Below are positions 37,801 through 47,134 of a DNA stretch of 59,020 bases, in pieces. The DNA is taken from assembly GCA_015657535.1 (NCBI GenBank), contig JADHZB010001803.1, positions 1 through 59,020 on the forward strand. Direction: 5' to 3'. The notes under the pieces were generated by a model, which saw nothing but the letters and a program-made list of their open reading frames with translations, was not told where the DNA came from and did no database searches. Position 1 is the first letter of the stretch. The number at the start of each line of letters is the position of its first letter. The stretch comes from Nephromyces sp. MM_2019 (Eukaryota; Apicomplexa; Aconoidasida; Nephromycida). Position numbers and translations under genes: made by a program.

Positions 37801-38803
37801 TCTCTTGTTAAAGACAAGCAGCCCGGTCAAGCAGTTTAATGAGGCTACACTGAAGCGGTTTACTGCTAGGAATGATCGTACAAGAATAGAAGATCTTGAA
37901 GATGATCATTTAAAGACATTTTTGTAGTGCTGAATATACTATCCCGCATATATTTGAAGTTTAATGTTGTTTTATGCGTTTACTTCTGATTGGTAGCAAG
38001 CATTATACACATTTACTACAAAAGGGAGGAGATTTTGAGCATATGCATTACAATAAAGCTTATTTAGGCAAGTAAGACAAATCGTATATTCTGGCTAAGC
38101 AGCAGGCGAGGAAGACAATGAAGAAGGGGAAGAAGAAGAGGGAGAAGAAAGAGAGGAAGAAAAAGATGAACAAGCAGAGAAAGAAGAGGCAGAAGAAGAT
38201 GACGATGACGAATAAGCAGAGGAAGAAGAAAATAACAAACAAGCAAAATAAGAAGAGTAAGGAAGATTTTCAGCAAGTAAGATTGAACCGCTCTCATCTT
38301 CAACCTCTTCTGACAGAGCCAACACACACACAATTTTCAGGAAAAGTAATCAGCGACATTCGCTCGAATGTAGTTTTCCAGCTTGCTCTTCACGACAAAG
38401 CTTACAGGCTCGTTATTCTTCCTGCTAACCAGTGTATTGAAAGATATGCTCAACATATTTACACACCACACCGAGACTACATTACATAAGATGGTGAGCA
38501 CGATAAGCATGCAATCTCTGGCATCATCGTCGCCAGTCTGCGCTGTACTTACTTTGTGTAAAAATTAAAACTCTTCGGCGGAAACCAAAGGTTTCTAAGC
38601 TTTTTCCCCCCAAAAAAACCACGCAAATCTATACAGTGACACTCATTCTCACTTACTTGCTGGTTGAAGGGATGACTTTCAATATCCTTCAGAATCCGAT
38701 GTTTTATCACGCGAAGTGGGCCATGAACAACGAGAAGGCGACCACAGCTGCAGTGACGCTTTTTCTTTTGATTTCTCGCAGAAGATTCCGCCAACAGTAA
38801 CAT
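28814..38803 (-). CDS. Unrecognised multi-exon protein gene (at least 16 readable exons, both ends uncertain)
   Basis: Readable minus-strand exons, 5' to 3': 38803-38657, 37773-37744, 37394-37194, 36546-36373, 35356-35287, 35091-34980, 34664-34544, 34309-34180, 33512-33455, 33289-33235, 32789-32665, 32473-32450, 31557-31339, 30757-30635, 29818-29762, 29022-28814; less certain are 38304-38241, 29479-29441 and 29406-29355. Phases agree from 37773 to 34180 and from 33512 to 29762; unresolved breaks lie at about 34.1-33.5 kb, 29.7-29.4 kb and around 38.3 kb. Sample segments: [119 protein letters not shown] (a possible coiled coil), [19 protein letters not shown]. There is no clear membrane segment or signal peptide. 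About 650 residues are readable and no family is recognised. The ATG at 38803 is a plausible start. The last exon ends at a donor in phase 2, so at least one more exon exists downstream. The reading rests on GT-AG sites and phase, not homology. Confidence 0.6.
30035..30054. repeat. Inverted repeat TTGAGTGTA-TG-TACACTCAA
   Basis: Nine-base arms match perfectly around a two-base centre, in the long intron between exons 30757-30635 and 29818-29762 of the minus-strand gene. It is a member of the GTGTA-NN-TACAC family seen across 30-58 kb. Confidence 0.85.
30270..30480. repeat. Purine-rich GAA/GGA tract
   Basis: Almost only A and G on the plus strand, built from GAAGAAGAGGAAG-like words, so it reads as a polypyrimidine tract in the sense of the minus-strand gene. 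Similar tracts occur near 33640-33710, 36590-36670, 38105-38270 and 38960-39125. Frames through them translate to Lys/Glu or Ser/Phe/Leu runs and are not called. Confidence 0.7.
31767..31900. repeat. 20-bp minisatellite, 6.7 copies
   Basis: Direct tandem copies of GAGTTAGCGGCTGTGATTCT, with a variant carrying CTATGCTT in two copies. Degenerate copies extend on both sides (about 31745-31940, TAGTGGCTG words). It lies in the intron between exons 32473-32450 and 31557-31339 of the minus-strand gene. Confidence 0.9.
32860..33130. repeat. GT-rich minisatellite in an intron
   Basis: Imperfect copies of a roughly 60-base unit recognisable by GGTATGATTTGAGTATGTG or GGTACAATTCGAGTATGTG followed by AGGTGGGTTTGTG. 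It has TG on the plus strand, the opposite of the (CA)n blocks at 32490-32525 and 32643-32665 nearby. Confidence 0.65.
34355..34530. repeat. Dense GT microsatellite filling an intron
   Basis: Imperfect (GT)n with CGTGTG and TTTGTTTGCG interruptions, occupying most of the short intron between exons 34664-34544 and 34309-34180. The orientation is CA in the sense of the host gene, unlike most introns here. Confidence 0.85.
35820..36020. repeat. Minisatellite of GAGGAACCCAATAGCACACA-type units
   Basis: Roughly eight imperfect copies of a 22-26-base unit (core CCAATAGCACACA) in the large intron between exons 36546-36373 and 35356-35287. Minus-strand frames through it give Cys/Leu/Val-rich periodic peptides that are artefacts. 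Confidence 0.7.
36128..36145. repeat. Perfect 18-bp palindrome TAGGTGTAATTACACCTA
   Basis: This is the longest perfect member of the GTGTA-NN-TACAC family in the window. It lies in the same intron as the 35.8-36.0 kb minisatellite. Confidence 0.9.
36255..36279. repeat. Short telomere-like tract (CCCTAAA type)
   Basis: CCCTAAACCCC is followed by AAACCCTAAACCCT, giving about three units of the heptamer CCCTAAA with one irregular copy. It is intronic with respect to the minus-strand gene, so it is interstitial rather than a chromosome end. CCCTAAA/TTTAGGG telomeres are known in coccidians and plants, which weakly supports the lineage call. Confidence 0.8.
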
Positions 38804-39764
38804 GACACTTTGTAATAAAAACAGAATATTTTTATTGGTTTTTTATAGCATAAAACAGTTAGGGGATTACTCGTAATTTTCAATGGGTTTGAATAGAAGT
38901 GGATCTATGAGTAGAGAAAGAGCAGAGACTGAAAAATCAGTCAGAAAACGCTGAAGATGTCATCTTATGGGAGACTATGGGTTGAAGATGAGGAAGAATG
39001 GGAAGATGAAGATGAGTAAGATTGGGAAGATGGGGAATATGAGGAAGAATAGGAAGATTGAGAAGATGAAGATGAGGAAGAAGAGGAACAGGAGAATAAG
39101 CGAAAGGCAGAAGAGGAAGAAGCATCTGAAGGGGCTGCTTCTGTTGATATCAGTAAATATAGCCAGCAGAAATTTCGAGGCTCAATACCGGAGTGGCCTC
39201 AACAGCTGACAGCTACACAGATACACACACACCAACAGACACACATCAACTACTTGTGGAATATTTTCTCCATAAAAGCCACAGGGAAAATGATGCTTTA
39301 CGATTTTTGCAATTTTACTTGCTTAGGTAGCCCAGCATTTCGCATGTGTATGGGACCTTGGTGTCTCATTTTTGCCAGAGCAGCGCATGAGATCTACAGG
39401 TGAACTGTGAAGCTTCAAACACTAAAAAAAGTTTAGTAACTTAAACATGAGAAATATTAGATACCTCGAAGTGCTCATTTAACAAGACACTTTCGTCATT
39501 GTTACCAACAATCTCCATTATAGAAGTAAATCGCTAATTTCCCAGTTAATGAAGGCTTAAAAGAGGTGCTTTTTTTTGCTTTAACTTACTTCACTTGCTA
39601 GAAAGCAAAGACGCCCGAATCCAGGAACTTTCTAAGTTACAAGGGAAAACTAATTTCTAGTTTTTTGAAAAGAAATGTTATCAAACTTATTACAAGTGGC
39701 AGACGGCATTATTCACAAACTGCTGGGCTAGCAAATGTAGTTTGTAACTAAAGCGCTAAGTCCA

Positions 39765-39776
39765 GTGTACATACAC
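39765..39776. repeat. Inverted repeat GTGTA-CA-TACAC
   Basis: Member of the GTGTA-NN-TACAC family, here outside any gene model, within CCAGTGTACATACACCGG. Confidence 0.75.
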
Positions 39777-41259
39777 CGGATTAATTATTACAAAAAGGCA
39801 ATTTATTCAGTTTAAGAAACTAGAAAGAGTCTTCAGATATTTTACTTTCCTAAAGTACTTTCTTCTCCCCTGACACTTGGCACAAGTCCGAATAGCGCAT
39901 CAAGTCAATGCGCGAACAAGGCTAATCGACTAAAAATGGTTTTAAGCTAAGATTTAGTATAGAGAGCAAAGCATAACATCAGGGATACAAGATGTGGTGT
40001 TTCTTGGCAGTTTTAAAAGCATTTCACATATTAAACAGTGCCAAATTTAAAAGAAAAAAAGCAGCGTTTCTTCTCTGAGTAAGAGTTTATTCCGGTTATA
40101 CCTATAGACCTTGCTTAAAACCCTTTAAGTTTTTTGCATCTAATAGGTAGGAGCACCGGTTTGCATGACTAGTACCAAAAGCTTGTGAAATCGCTCAACC
40201 AGATATCAATCTCAAGTTTGCTATTTTCTAAGCATTGATTTGAAGTTTCTCTGAGCTCAATATGATTCACTAATAAATATTTTGCTTCTTTCCAATAAAA
40301 AATCCTCACAGCACACAGTTTCAGGTCAAATTTCACCTTTTCTTAACTGTATTTTCCATCTTTCTCTCACACTACCCACTCAAAATCGATTTAAAGCTAC
40401 TCTGTAGCCTTGCAAAACGATGCTAACGAATTTCCCTCTCACAATGCGCCAAATAAGTCTCTAGTTTTTTCTCTCATAAAATCCTATACCTTTTGATAAT
40501 CTACTCTCCTATCATTTTTTTGTGGATTTTTTCTACAGTACTATTTCCAACCACGTATCTAGCTATTACTGCAGATAAAAAGCCTTTAAAAATAAAAGCT
40601 GCCAGCCAAAAAAGGCTCAAATGATTCAGTTCATATATTAAATCTGTGTCTTAATGTAGTTACTGAGTCAAGCTCAGGAACCTTGTTCTTGTCTTCGAAG
40701 CTATTACTATGCTAAGCTAAAGCTGGCAATCTACAGTCCCCCAAGAGACCTGCTACACACAGTTTTTGAACTCGTCTGTGATAAGTGGAGGTCTTGATAA
40801 GTGTAAATAGCAAGTGAATCTGTTCAACAGCTGCCATGACATTGAAATTTTCCCTATTAAGGAGTAATTTTTCTTTATAAACTACCTTTTTTGGTTTAAT
40901 TATTTCCAGAAGATGCGAATCTCCCTCAATAGGTAACCTGCCACACTAGGCACATTTTCTTACTTCATGAGTAGCATCTTATACCTAAAAAAGCAAAGTT
41001 AGCTTTTCTGATGCTATAAACATGATTGAGCAGTAGAAATCTAAACTAGGGTCTAATTGGAAAGCTAGAAACGTGTGATTTAGTTAACTAGAAAGCTGTT
41101 TTGAAAGTTAAATGGAGGGAAACACATCAAAGTTTCTCCACGGGAAAGTTTTCAGCGTGTTTATTCCTAGAAACTGTAGAAATTTATCTACACTCGATAT
41201 ATGTGGGAGACTATACAGAGACAATTAATAGTGTTTGCTTGAGCGGATTGAGGTTTTGG

Positions 41260-41625
41260 TGTTTTGGTGTGCGCTGCTATGTGTTGGTGTGTTGCTGCTG
41301 CTTGTGCTGGTGTGTTGCTACCGTGTGTTGGTGTGTGCTGCTGTGCATTGGTGTGTGCTGTTGTGTATTGGCATGTGCTGCTGTGTATTGGCATGTGCTG
41401 CTGTATGTTGGTGTGTTGCTGCTGCGTGTACTGCTGTGTGTTGCTGCCGTGTATTAGTGTGTGCTGCTGCCTGTGCTGGTGTTTTGCTGCTGTGTATTGG
41501 TGTGTGCTGATGTGTGTTGGTGTGCTGCTGTGTGTTAGCGTGTATTGCTGTGTGTTAGCGTGTGCTGTTGTGTGCTATTGTGTGCTGCTGCGTGTGCTGG
41601 TGTGTTGCTGCGTGTGTGTGCAGGC
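41260..41625. repeat. GTGTTGCTGCTG-type minisatellite
   Basis: Imperfect tandem words of GTGTGCTGCTGTGTATTGG, GTGTTGCTGCTG and GTGTGTTGGTGTG over about 370 bases. Plus-strand frames are poly Cys/Val/Leu, which follows from the repeat and does not indicate a gene. No splice-linked exons adjoin it. Confidence 0.85.
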
Positions 41626-42589
41626 CCCCTACTGCATATAAATTGCATTGTGAACTAGACCGACCTGCTGGCTGGTTTTATTTTGTAATATCAGTAGAAA
41701 CTGTTTCTTGGTATGCTGCAGTAGCAGCTTGCTGATAGCTGGGAATAAGGAGACTGTGCCTACGTAGGTCAGTCTCAATTTTTAGTGCATTAAAGACTTT
41801 TATTGTAGATTTGTGGCATTTTTCCCAACACATGCTGCACACAAAGCTTTGCTGCTTGAAGGCTACAACTTCTTTTTAGCTTCATAGTAATCAGTTTTCA
41901 TTAGTATATGATTCTTCCAGTGAAATTTCAACATGAATAGTTCACCAGGGTGACTTTGTAGCATGAAGTTACTTAAACACCCTCATGAAGCGCATGGCAA
42001 AGCAGAAGCGATATACATCACATGACAGTAAAGTTTAATAGCTTTTGTAAGTTCTGCTCACAGTAAAGCGCGCTCTTTACTGATGGATGCAGCAACAGTA
42101 AGCCCCTCTGGATAGGGTAAAGCATTGTCACAACACTAGAATTTTCTTGCGGAGTAGATATAGTATTAGGCGAAAATTAGTGTGTTCAATACAAGTTCTA
42201 CAGGTTGCATCCCAGAATAAATCTTTTTTTTTCTCTTTATCACGTTTCGCAGCTTTCGATTCCTTTTTACTGGGAAAAATGCATCAAATAAAGCATCCGA
42301 TGATTGAATGATCTAAGGCAATACGAAAAAAGCAATTTTCCCCAGAAAAGAGCTCTCCACGGGTTTAAACTTGAAGACAAGACTAGAAAAGTCGAAATCA
42401 AAAACAGCGAAAAATAAGCTTGTAAAGTTAATTACTTAACCTCGTAAAACGATGAAACACACAATAAAAGAACGACATTGAAAGTTGAACAGCCACCAGA
42501 GTGCAGTACCAGAGGTAAGGCAAAATAAAATCAGAAGTATAAACTTTATCATTTAAGCCCAATCGACTAAATAAGATATTTCAAAGTAT

Positions 42590-42785
42590 AAAAATTTCAT
42601 CATTCATACACACCTAATCAAATAGAAATTACAAAAATAACACAACTTCCATCATTTTCTCTCAATCGATCAAATAAAATAATCCCAACATCAGAACTTT
42701 CATCATTCACGCACGCCTAATCAAATAATATAATCCCAACAACAGAACTTCCATCATTCACACACGACTAATCAAACAAAAACCT
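42590..42785. repeat. Tandem repeat, about 60-bp unit, 3-4 copies
   Basis: Copies carry CTTCCATCATTCACACACG or a close variant, then CTAATCAAATA and AATCCCAACA. It is A/C-rich and imperfect, with no coding frame. Confidence 0.7.
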
Positions 42786-43918
42786 ACCATTACCGATTAA
42801 AAGCAAGCTTAGAGCTCTTCTCTGCAGGAAATTAAGCATAGATACTAACTGGAATTACGAGCAACTGAAATAACCCAAAAAAAGTGTAAATTTGTTCAGA
42901 TCTACGACGGGGCGATTAAGCGACTGGCAGGCAGTATGCCAGTTCTTCAGTGAGCTTAATAGATATCCATCAAGGGCCTGACAATCTCTCACAAAAAAAA
43001 GAGTGCTACGCTCATTATAATAACCAGGCTTATCATTGCCCGCTTAAACTTTGTTAATAAGTATGTAAACGTCTTACTACTCCCTCTTATCAAAGACTAT
43101 TTAAGCCACTTAAGGAGTAAAAAATGCGCTAATAGCCATGCTTTTAGACATGTCTCTCAGCAGCGCTTTCTTCTGCGATCGACAAAGAGGCGGAAAGCAA
43201 TCCATCCACAAGTTGGACATCAACTATTTGCTACGAGCATGCATGAATTGAACGCATTTAGCGGAATAATTCGACAAAAAACGTATTTCACCTTTATTCT
43301 AAGCAAGACAATGCTTATATGCATAAATTGGCGCTTTTAGATCTAAAAAAAACGACGAAACCGTGGGTGTGAAGCTAAAGAGGCTAAAACTACGATAGAA
43401 ACTACAAAAGACACAGCGGTTTGATAAGCAATAATGGCATATCTTGAGGATGACTGAATGCGCCTTCTTGTGGAGCCTAATGTGTTGCATACCTTTCATA
43501 ACTAGTGGTGTGAAGCCTAGCATTTTATAATTAGCAGCCTAGTGTGCTGCGTACCTTTTATAACTACACTAGGTGCGAAGCAGATCAATCTCCACACCCT
43601 CCTAATAAGCAGATTAGCAGTCTAGCGTCTGCTATGGCTCTCACATAAAGGAAACTAGGCAAGTGGATATATAAACGCACTGCTTATACCCCAAATCAAG
43701 CCCCCCCTTCTTATCGGAGTTTGCATGAGCATAAGCATCTTTGACGCATCACACAGCTTAACTGCAATAACACAAGTATAACAATGTGCTCTGCTAATCC
43801 AAGCAATAGTATAGGTTTTCAATATGCTTGAAGGTTCTTTCAGCAGGTGCCTCCCGCTATATAGGGGAATGCTTAACAGTGCGAAAAGAATAGTTTTTCT
43901 GCTTTTTCTACATACTCA

Positions 43919-44250
43919 GACTGCTGCGAAGTATATGCCTAGAGCCACACTCTAAAGCCCCATAAACTGCTGCAAAGTATATGCCTAGAGCCACACTCTA
44001 TAGAGCAACTTAAACTGCTGCTTAACACACGAGCCTAGAGCCACACTCTAGAGCCCCATAGACTGCTGCGAATTATATGCCTAGACCCACACTCTAGAGC
44101 CCCATAGACTGCTGCAAAGTATATGCTTAGAACCAAACTCTAGAGAACAACTTAAACCGCTGCTTAGCACACCAGCCTAGAGCCATGCTCTATAGACCCA
44201 CAAAATGCTGCATAACCCACCAACCCAGAGCCGCACTTTATAAGGCATGT
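43919..44250. repeat. 48-bp monomers in a trimeric higher-order pattern (a-b-c, a-b-c, c')
   Basis: Seven monomers of about 47-48 bases begin with (A/G)ACTGCTGC and share CCTAGAGCCACACTCTA. They fall into three types. Type a has GCGAA-TATAT and ends AGCCCCATA (starts 43919 and about 44061). Type b has GCAAAGTATAT and ends ACAACTTA or GCAACTTA (about 43966 and 44107). Type c has GCTTA-CACAC-AGCCTAG (about 44013 and 44154). A degenerate seventh copy starts near 44202. The order a-b-c-a-b-c-c' shows that a trimer of about 142 bases was duplicated as a unit. The array starts about 490 bases beyond the stop codon of the CENP-C gene. Confidence 0.75.
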
Positions 44251-44743
44251 AAAACCAACTCAGTAGGACACAACAGAGCACACAGAATGCGCTGTAACGG
44301 AGGATCTAGCATCTCTCGAAAAGAAGGGTAGTACATGTCTGCGCTGCTGAGACATCCACCAAAAAAAATTATGGATTTAAAGAGAAGATGCGCACAAGCT
44401 CTATCTCTCTATACATATATCGCTAGCGCTACAACTTCTTCTCATCGAACGTATCACACGAGGAGTTAAGCGTTTATTAGGCATTTTAATCTAGAAGTAT
44501 ACGTTAAAACGCCTAGGTTTACACACAGATATATACATTAAGTAGGACTATAAGCATATATAGATGGATAGCCTAGGTCAACACACCCCTCGAACTACGG
44601 ATGCATAGCAAAAGAAGCTAGAAATCTTAACACCCAAAGATAAGCGTTACACACGCTATTCTTTCTTAACATATGAAGACTTCATTCATTTCTTCTTATC
44701 TCTTCAGCTCTATAAACTCTGCCAATCAGACTGTAAATCACGC

Positions 44744-46530
44744 CTATACTTTCACAAGATTAAACCAAATTTCAGCATCTGGACCTTTTCTGATCATGCA
44801 CACAAGGAAGCAGTGAAAATTCGTTTTTAGAGTTATAAAGAAAATGAAGTGGTGTAATTGAGAAAAAAGGCGAGAAAAAAGCTTTATTGTTCTATAGGGA
44901 AAAAGAAAAATCACCAGTGTCCGTACACTCTCCCACACACAAACTTGAAAAAAAAAATGCGGGAAATAACACCAAAATGTCAGTACAGCTAGTGGGGAAA
45001 AAGACATGTGCTCACACATTAGCACGCACAAAAAAAATACATAAATAAACATACATGCATACATACATAGACACAAACACACGCATAAATACACATAAAG
45101 GCATACACACACCAAAGTAGTGATTCACAAAAACCGCAAAAATGCACTCAATGATGCGTAAAAAAGTATCGAAATGCTAACACGCATACATACACACATA
45201 CACGCACGACACAAGCAGGAGATTTCATGGAATAGACTCAAGCAGCTATATTCACCGTGTCCGTATACTATCAAACTCTATCGTTCTCATTTTTGCGTCT
45301 AAACAGAGCTGTAAATACACTTAAAGAGCAATCTAGAAGGTAAAGACCTGCGCAGTACTGTGTATGTGATGGATCTATAGCTGCATGAATTCATCATTAG
45401 TCAGATATAACGAGGTGTAGCGTCTTCAAATATAAGCAGATGGCAATATTTTGTACATGCGATAGAAGCAGATTAAAAGCTGGGTATAGAGTACTCGTAA
45501 CAGCTCTTGTTGAAGGTTCAATGACCTAAATGATGATGGCTGAGCTTCTATCACTCTGTATGTGTGTTTCCCGGACTATGTGTGCGTGTTTCAGACTATG
45601 CGAAGATATTTCCGACTGTGTGTGTGCATGCCAGGCTATGGGAAGAGATTTACAACTGTGCGTGTGTATCACCTCTCTCACTACGTCAGCAAACTAATCT
45701 CAGCCTAAATGGGTGCATGACATCTCTCACTCTCAGCACACTACACCCAAACCTCACATGTGTGTTTGTGTGTGCGTCTACAGTAGAGCAAGTTGATACA
45801 AAGCTGCAAACACATTATTATACGATCGTTTTCAGAGAAATACCAACCTTCCATTAGGTTTAAAATTATATGCAAGCCGGTGTAAATACACCAATCCTAC
45901 AAACACACACCTGCTGGCGTTCTTCAGACTCCACTCTGTAAACTGTGGAATAACGAAGGAATCTCCGGTTTTCACGGAGATATCTTTATCGATCAATCTC
46001 AAGAACAAATCCTCAGCGAAAATAACATAGCCATACTGAAGAAACAGCAAAAAGCATGATTCGGCAGATGAAAAAGTATCAAAAATTCATGCGTTATTGA
46101 GGAGGATGTATACTGCAATACACAAGGGCTAAAACAAACTTTAGGCCAGAGTGTGATGTGGTGTGTGTGCGAATTATGAGTTTAAAAGAAGCAGATATGA
46201 CGTGAAGTAGTAGTTGAAAAAGTACTGGGTTAAAAATTGCAAACACCCGGTAGATACATATACACACACACACCGGGTAAAAAAACCATACACACACACC
46301 AACGGATGGAATAAAGAGAAGAAGTGCACACATACAGGGTGAATATACATGCAAGAAAGAGGTGGAATAAATACAGCACACACACAGAGTAGATACACAT
46401 AACACACAGTGTAAAATATCCAGAATATTACAAATATGTGATCGCCCGTATTATCTGTGTCCTTATAATTTCCAGGAGGAACTTTTATGTTACAAGCTTT
46501 TATTTGAGAAGTTCTAGCACCACAAGCAAC
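44744..46530 (-). other. Mif2/CENP-C-like cupin domain (exons 17-19)
   Basis: Three exons encode the conserved beta-barrel signatures. The first (46530-46432) has IKVPPGNY and NTGDHIF, matching the family pattern of a PPG turn followed by an SGD-like turn. The second (46035-45911) has YGYVIFAEDLFLRL and GDSFVIPQFTEWSLKNAS. The last (44789-44744) has AEIWFNLVKV then stop, the usual final strand. The usual metal-binding histidines of enzymatic cupins are absent, as expected for the dimerisation cupin of CENP-C. Confidence 0.85.
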
Positions 46531-47084
46531 CTGTGCGCACACAAATACACAAAGCATTTGAAAACTTCACACACCCAAAGCAACTTCACACACAGAAAGC
46601 GCTTAAAAAATTCGCACACAAAAAGCAAATAAAAAATTCATGGACGTAAAGCAGCTTCACACGCACAGAGCACTAGAAAACTTCACACACACAAGGAATT
46701 TAATGAAACCATATACTTTCCTCCAGTTTTTACCCTAATTTTTGCCTTTTGACCAGCTCCAGACTCAACAAAAAACCACTCAAGATCTTCGCCAGCATAA
46801 ACCGAGCCTGAAATAGTACCAGACACACACACACACACACACACACACGCATACAAATAGTTAAGGAAAGCCGAATACCACTGGCACGCATGAGTAACCC
46901 AAAAAAACATTTGGAAGAATTCAGGTGTACATGCTTCACATTTTATAACTAGAAACAGGCTAAGCAGAGGAAACCCAGAGGTGGAAACCACTAACACACA
47001 CACATATCACTCGAAAAATACCACTACAAAACAAAAGCACTAACACACACACATCATTCAACCTTAACACCACAAAAAAATGAC

Positions 47085-47134
<50 letters not shown>

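Larger units (their letters stand above)
38804..44743. other. 5.9 kb gene-free interval between two minus-strand genes
   Basis: No exon chain was found on either strand. It holds a GA-rich tract (38960-39125), a CTG/GTGTTG-rich minisatellite (41260-41625), about 62-bp repeats (42590-42785) and a 48-bp higher-order array (43919-44250). The rest (39.3-41.1 kb, 41.7-42.5 kb, 42.8-43.9 kb) shows nothing recognisable. It would contain the 3' end region of the CENP-C gene and the promoter of the gene starting near 38803, but no promoter element could be identified. Confidence 0.5.

Noticed and set aside
38340..38489. A plus-strand exon after TTTTCAG encoding [18 protein letters not shown] and a stop after TPHRDYIT.
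   Set aside because: It looks protein-like, but it is on the opposite strand inside the first intron of the minus-strand gene, with no partner exon. The reverse strand is also partly open. Left undecided rather than called.
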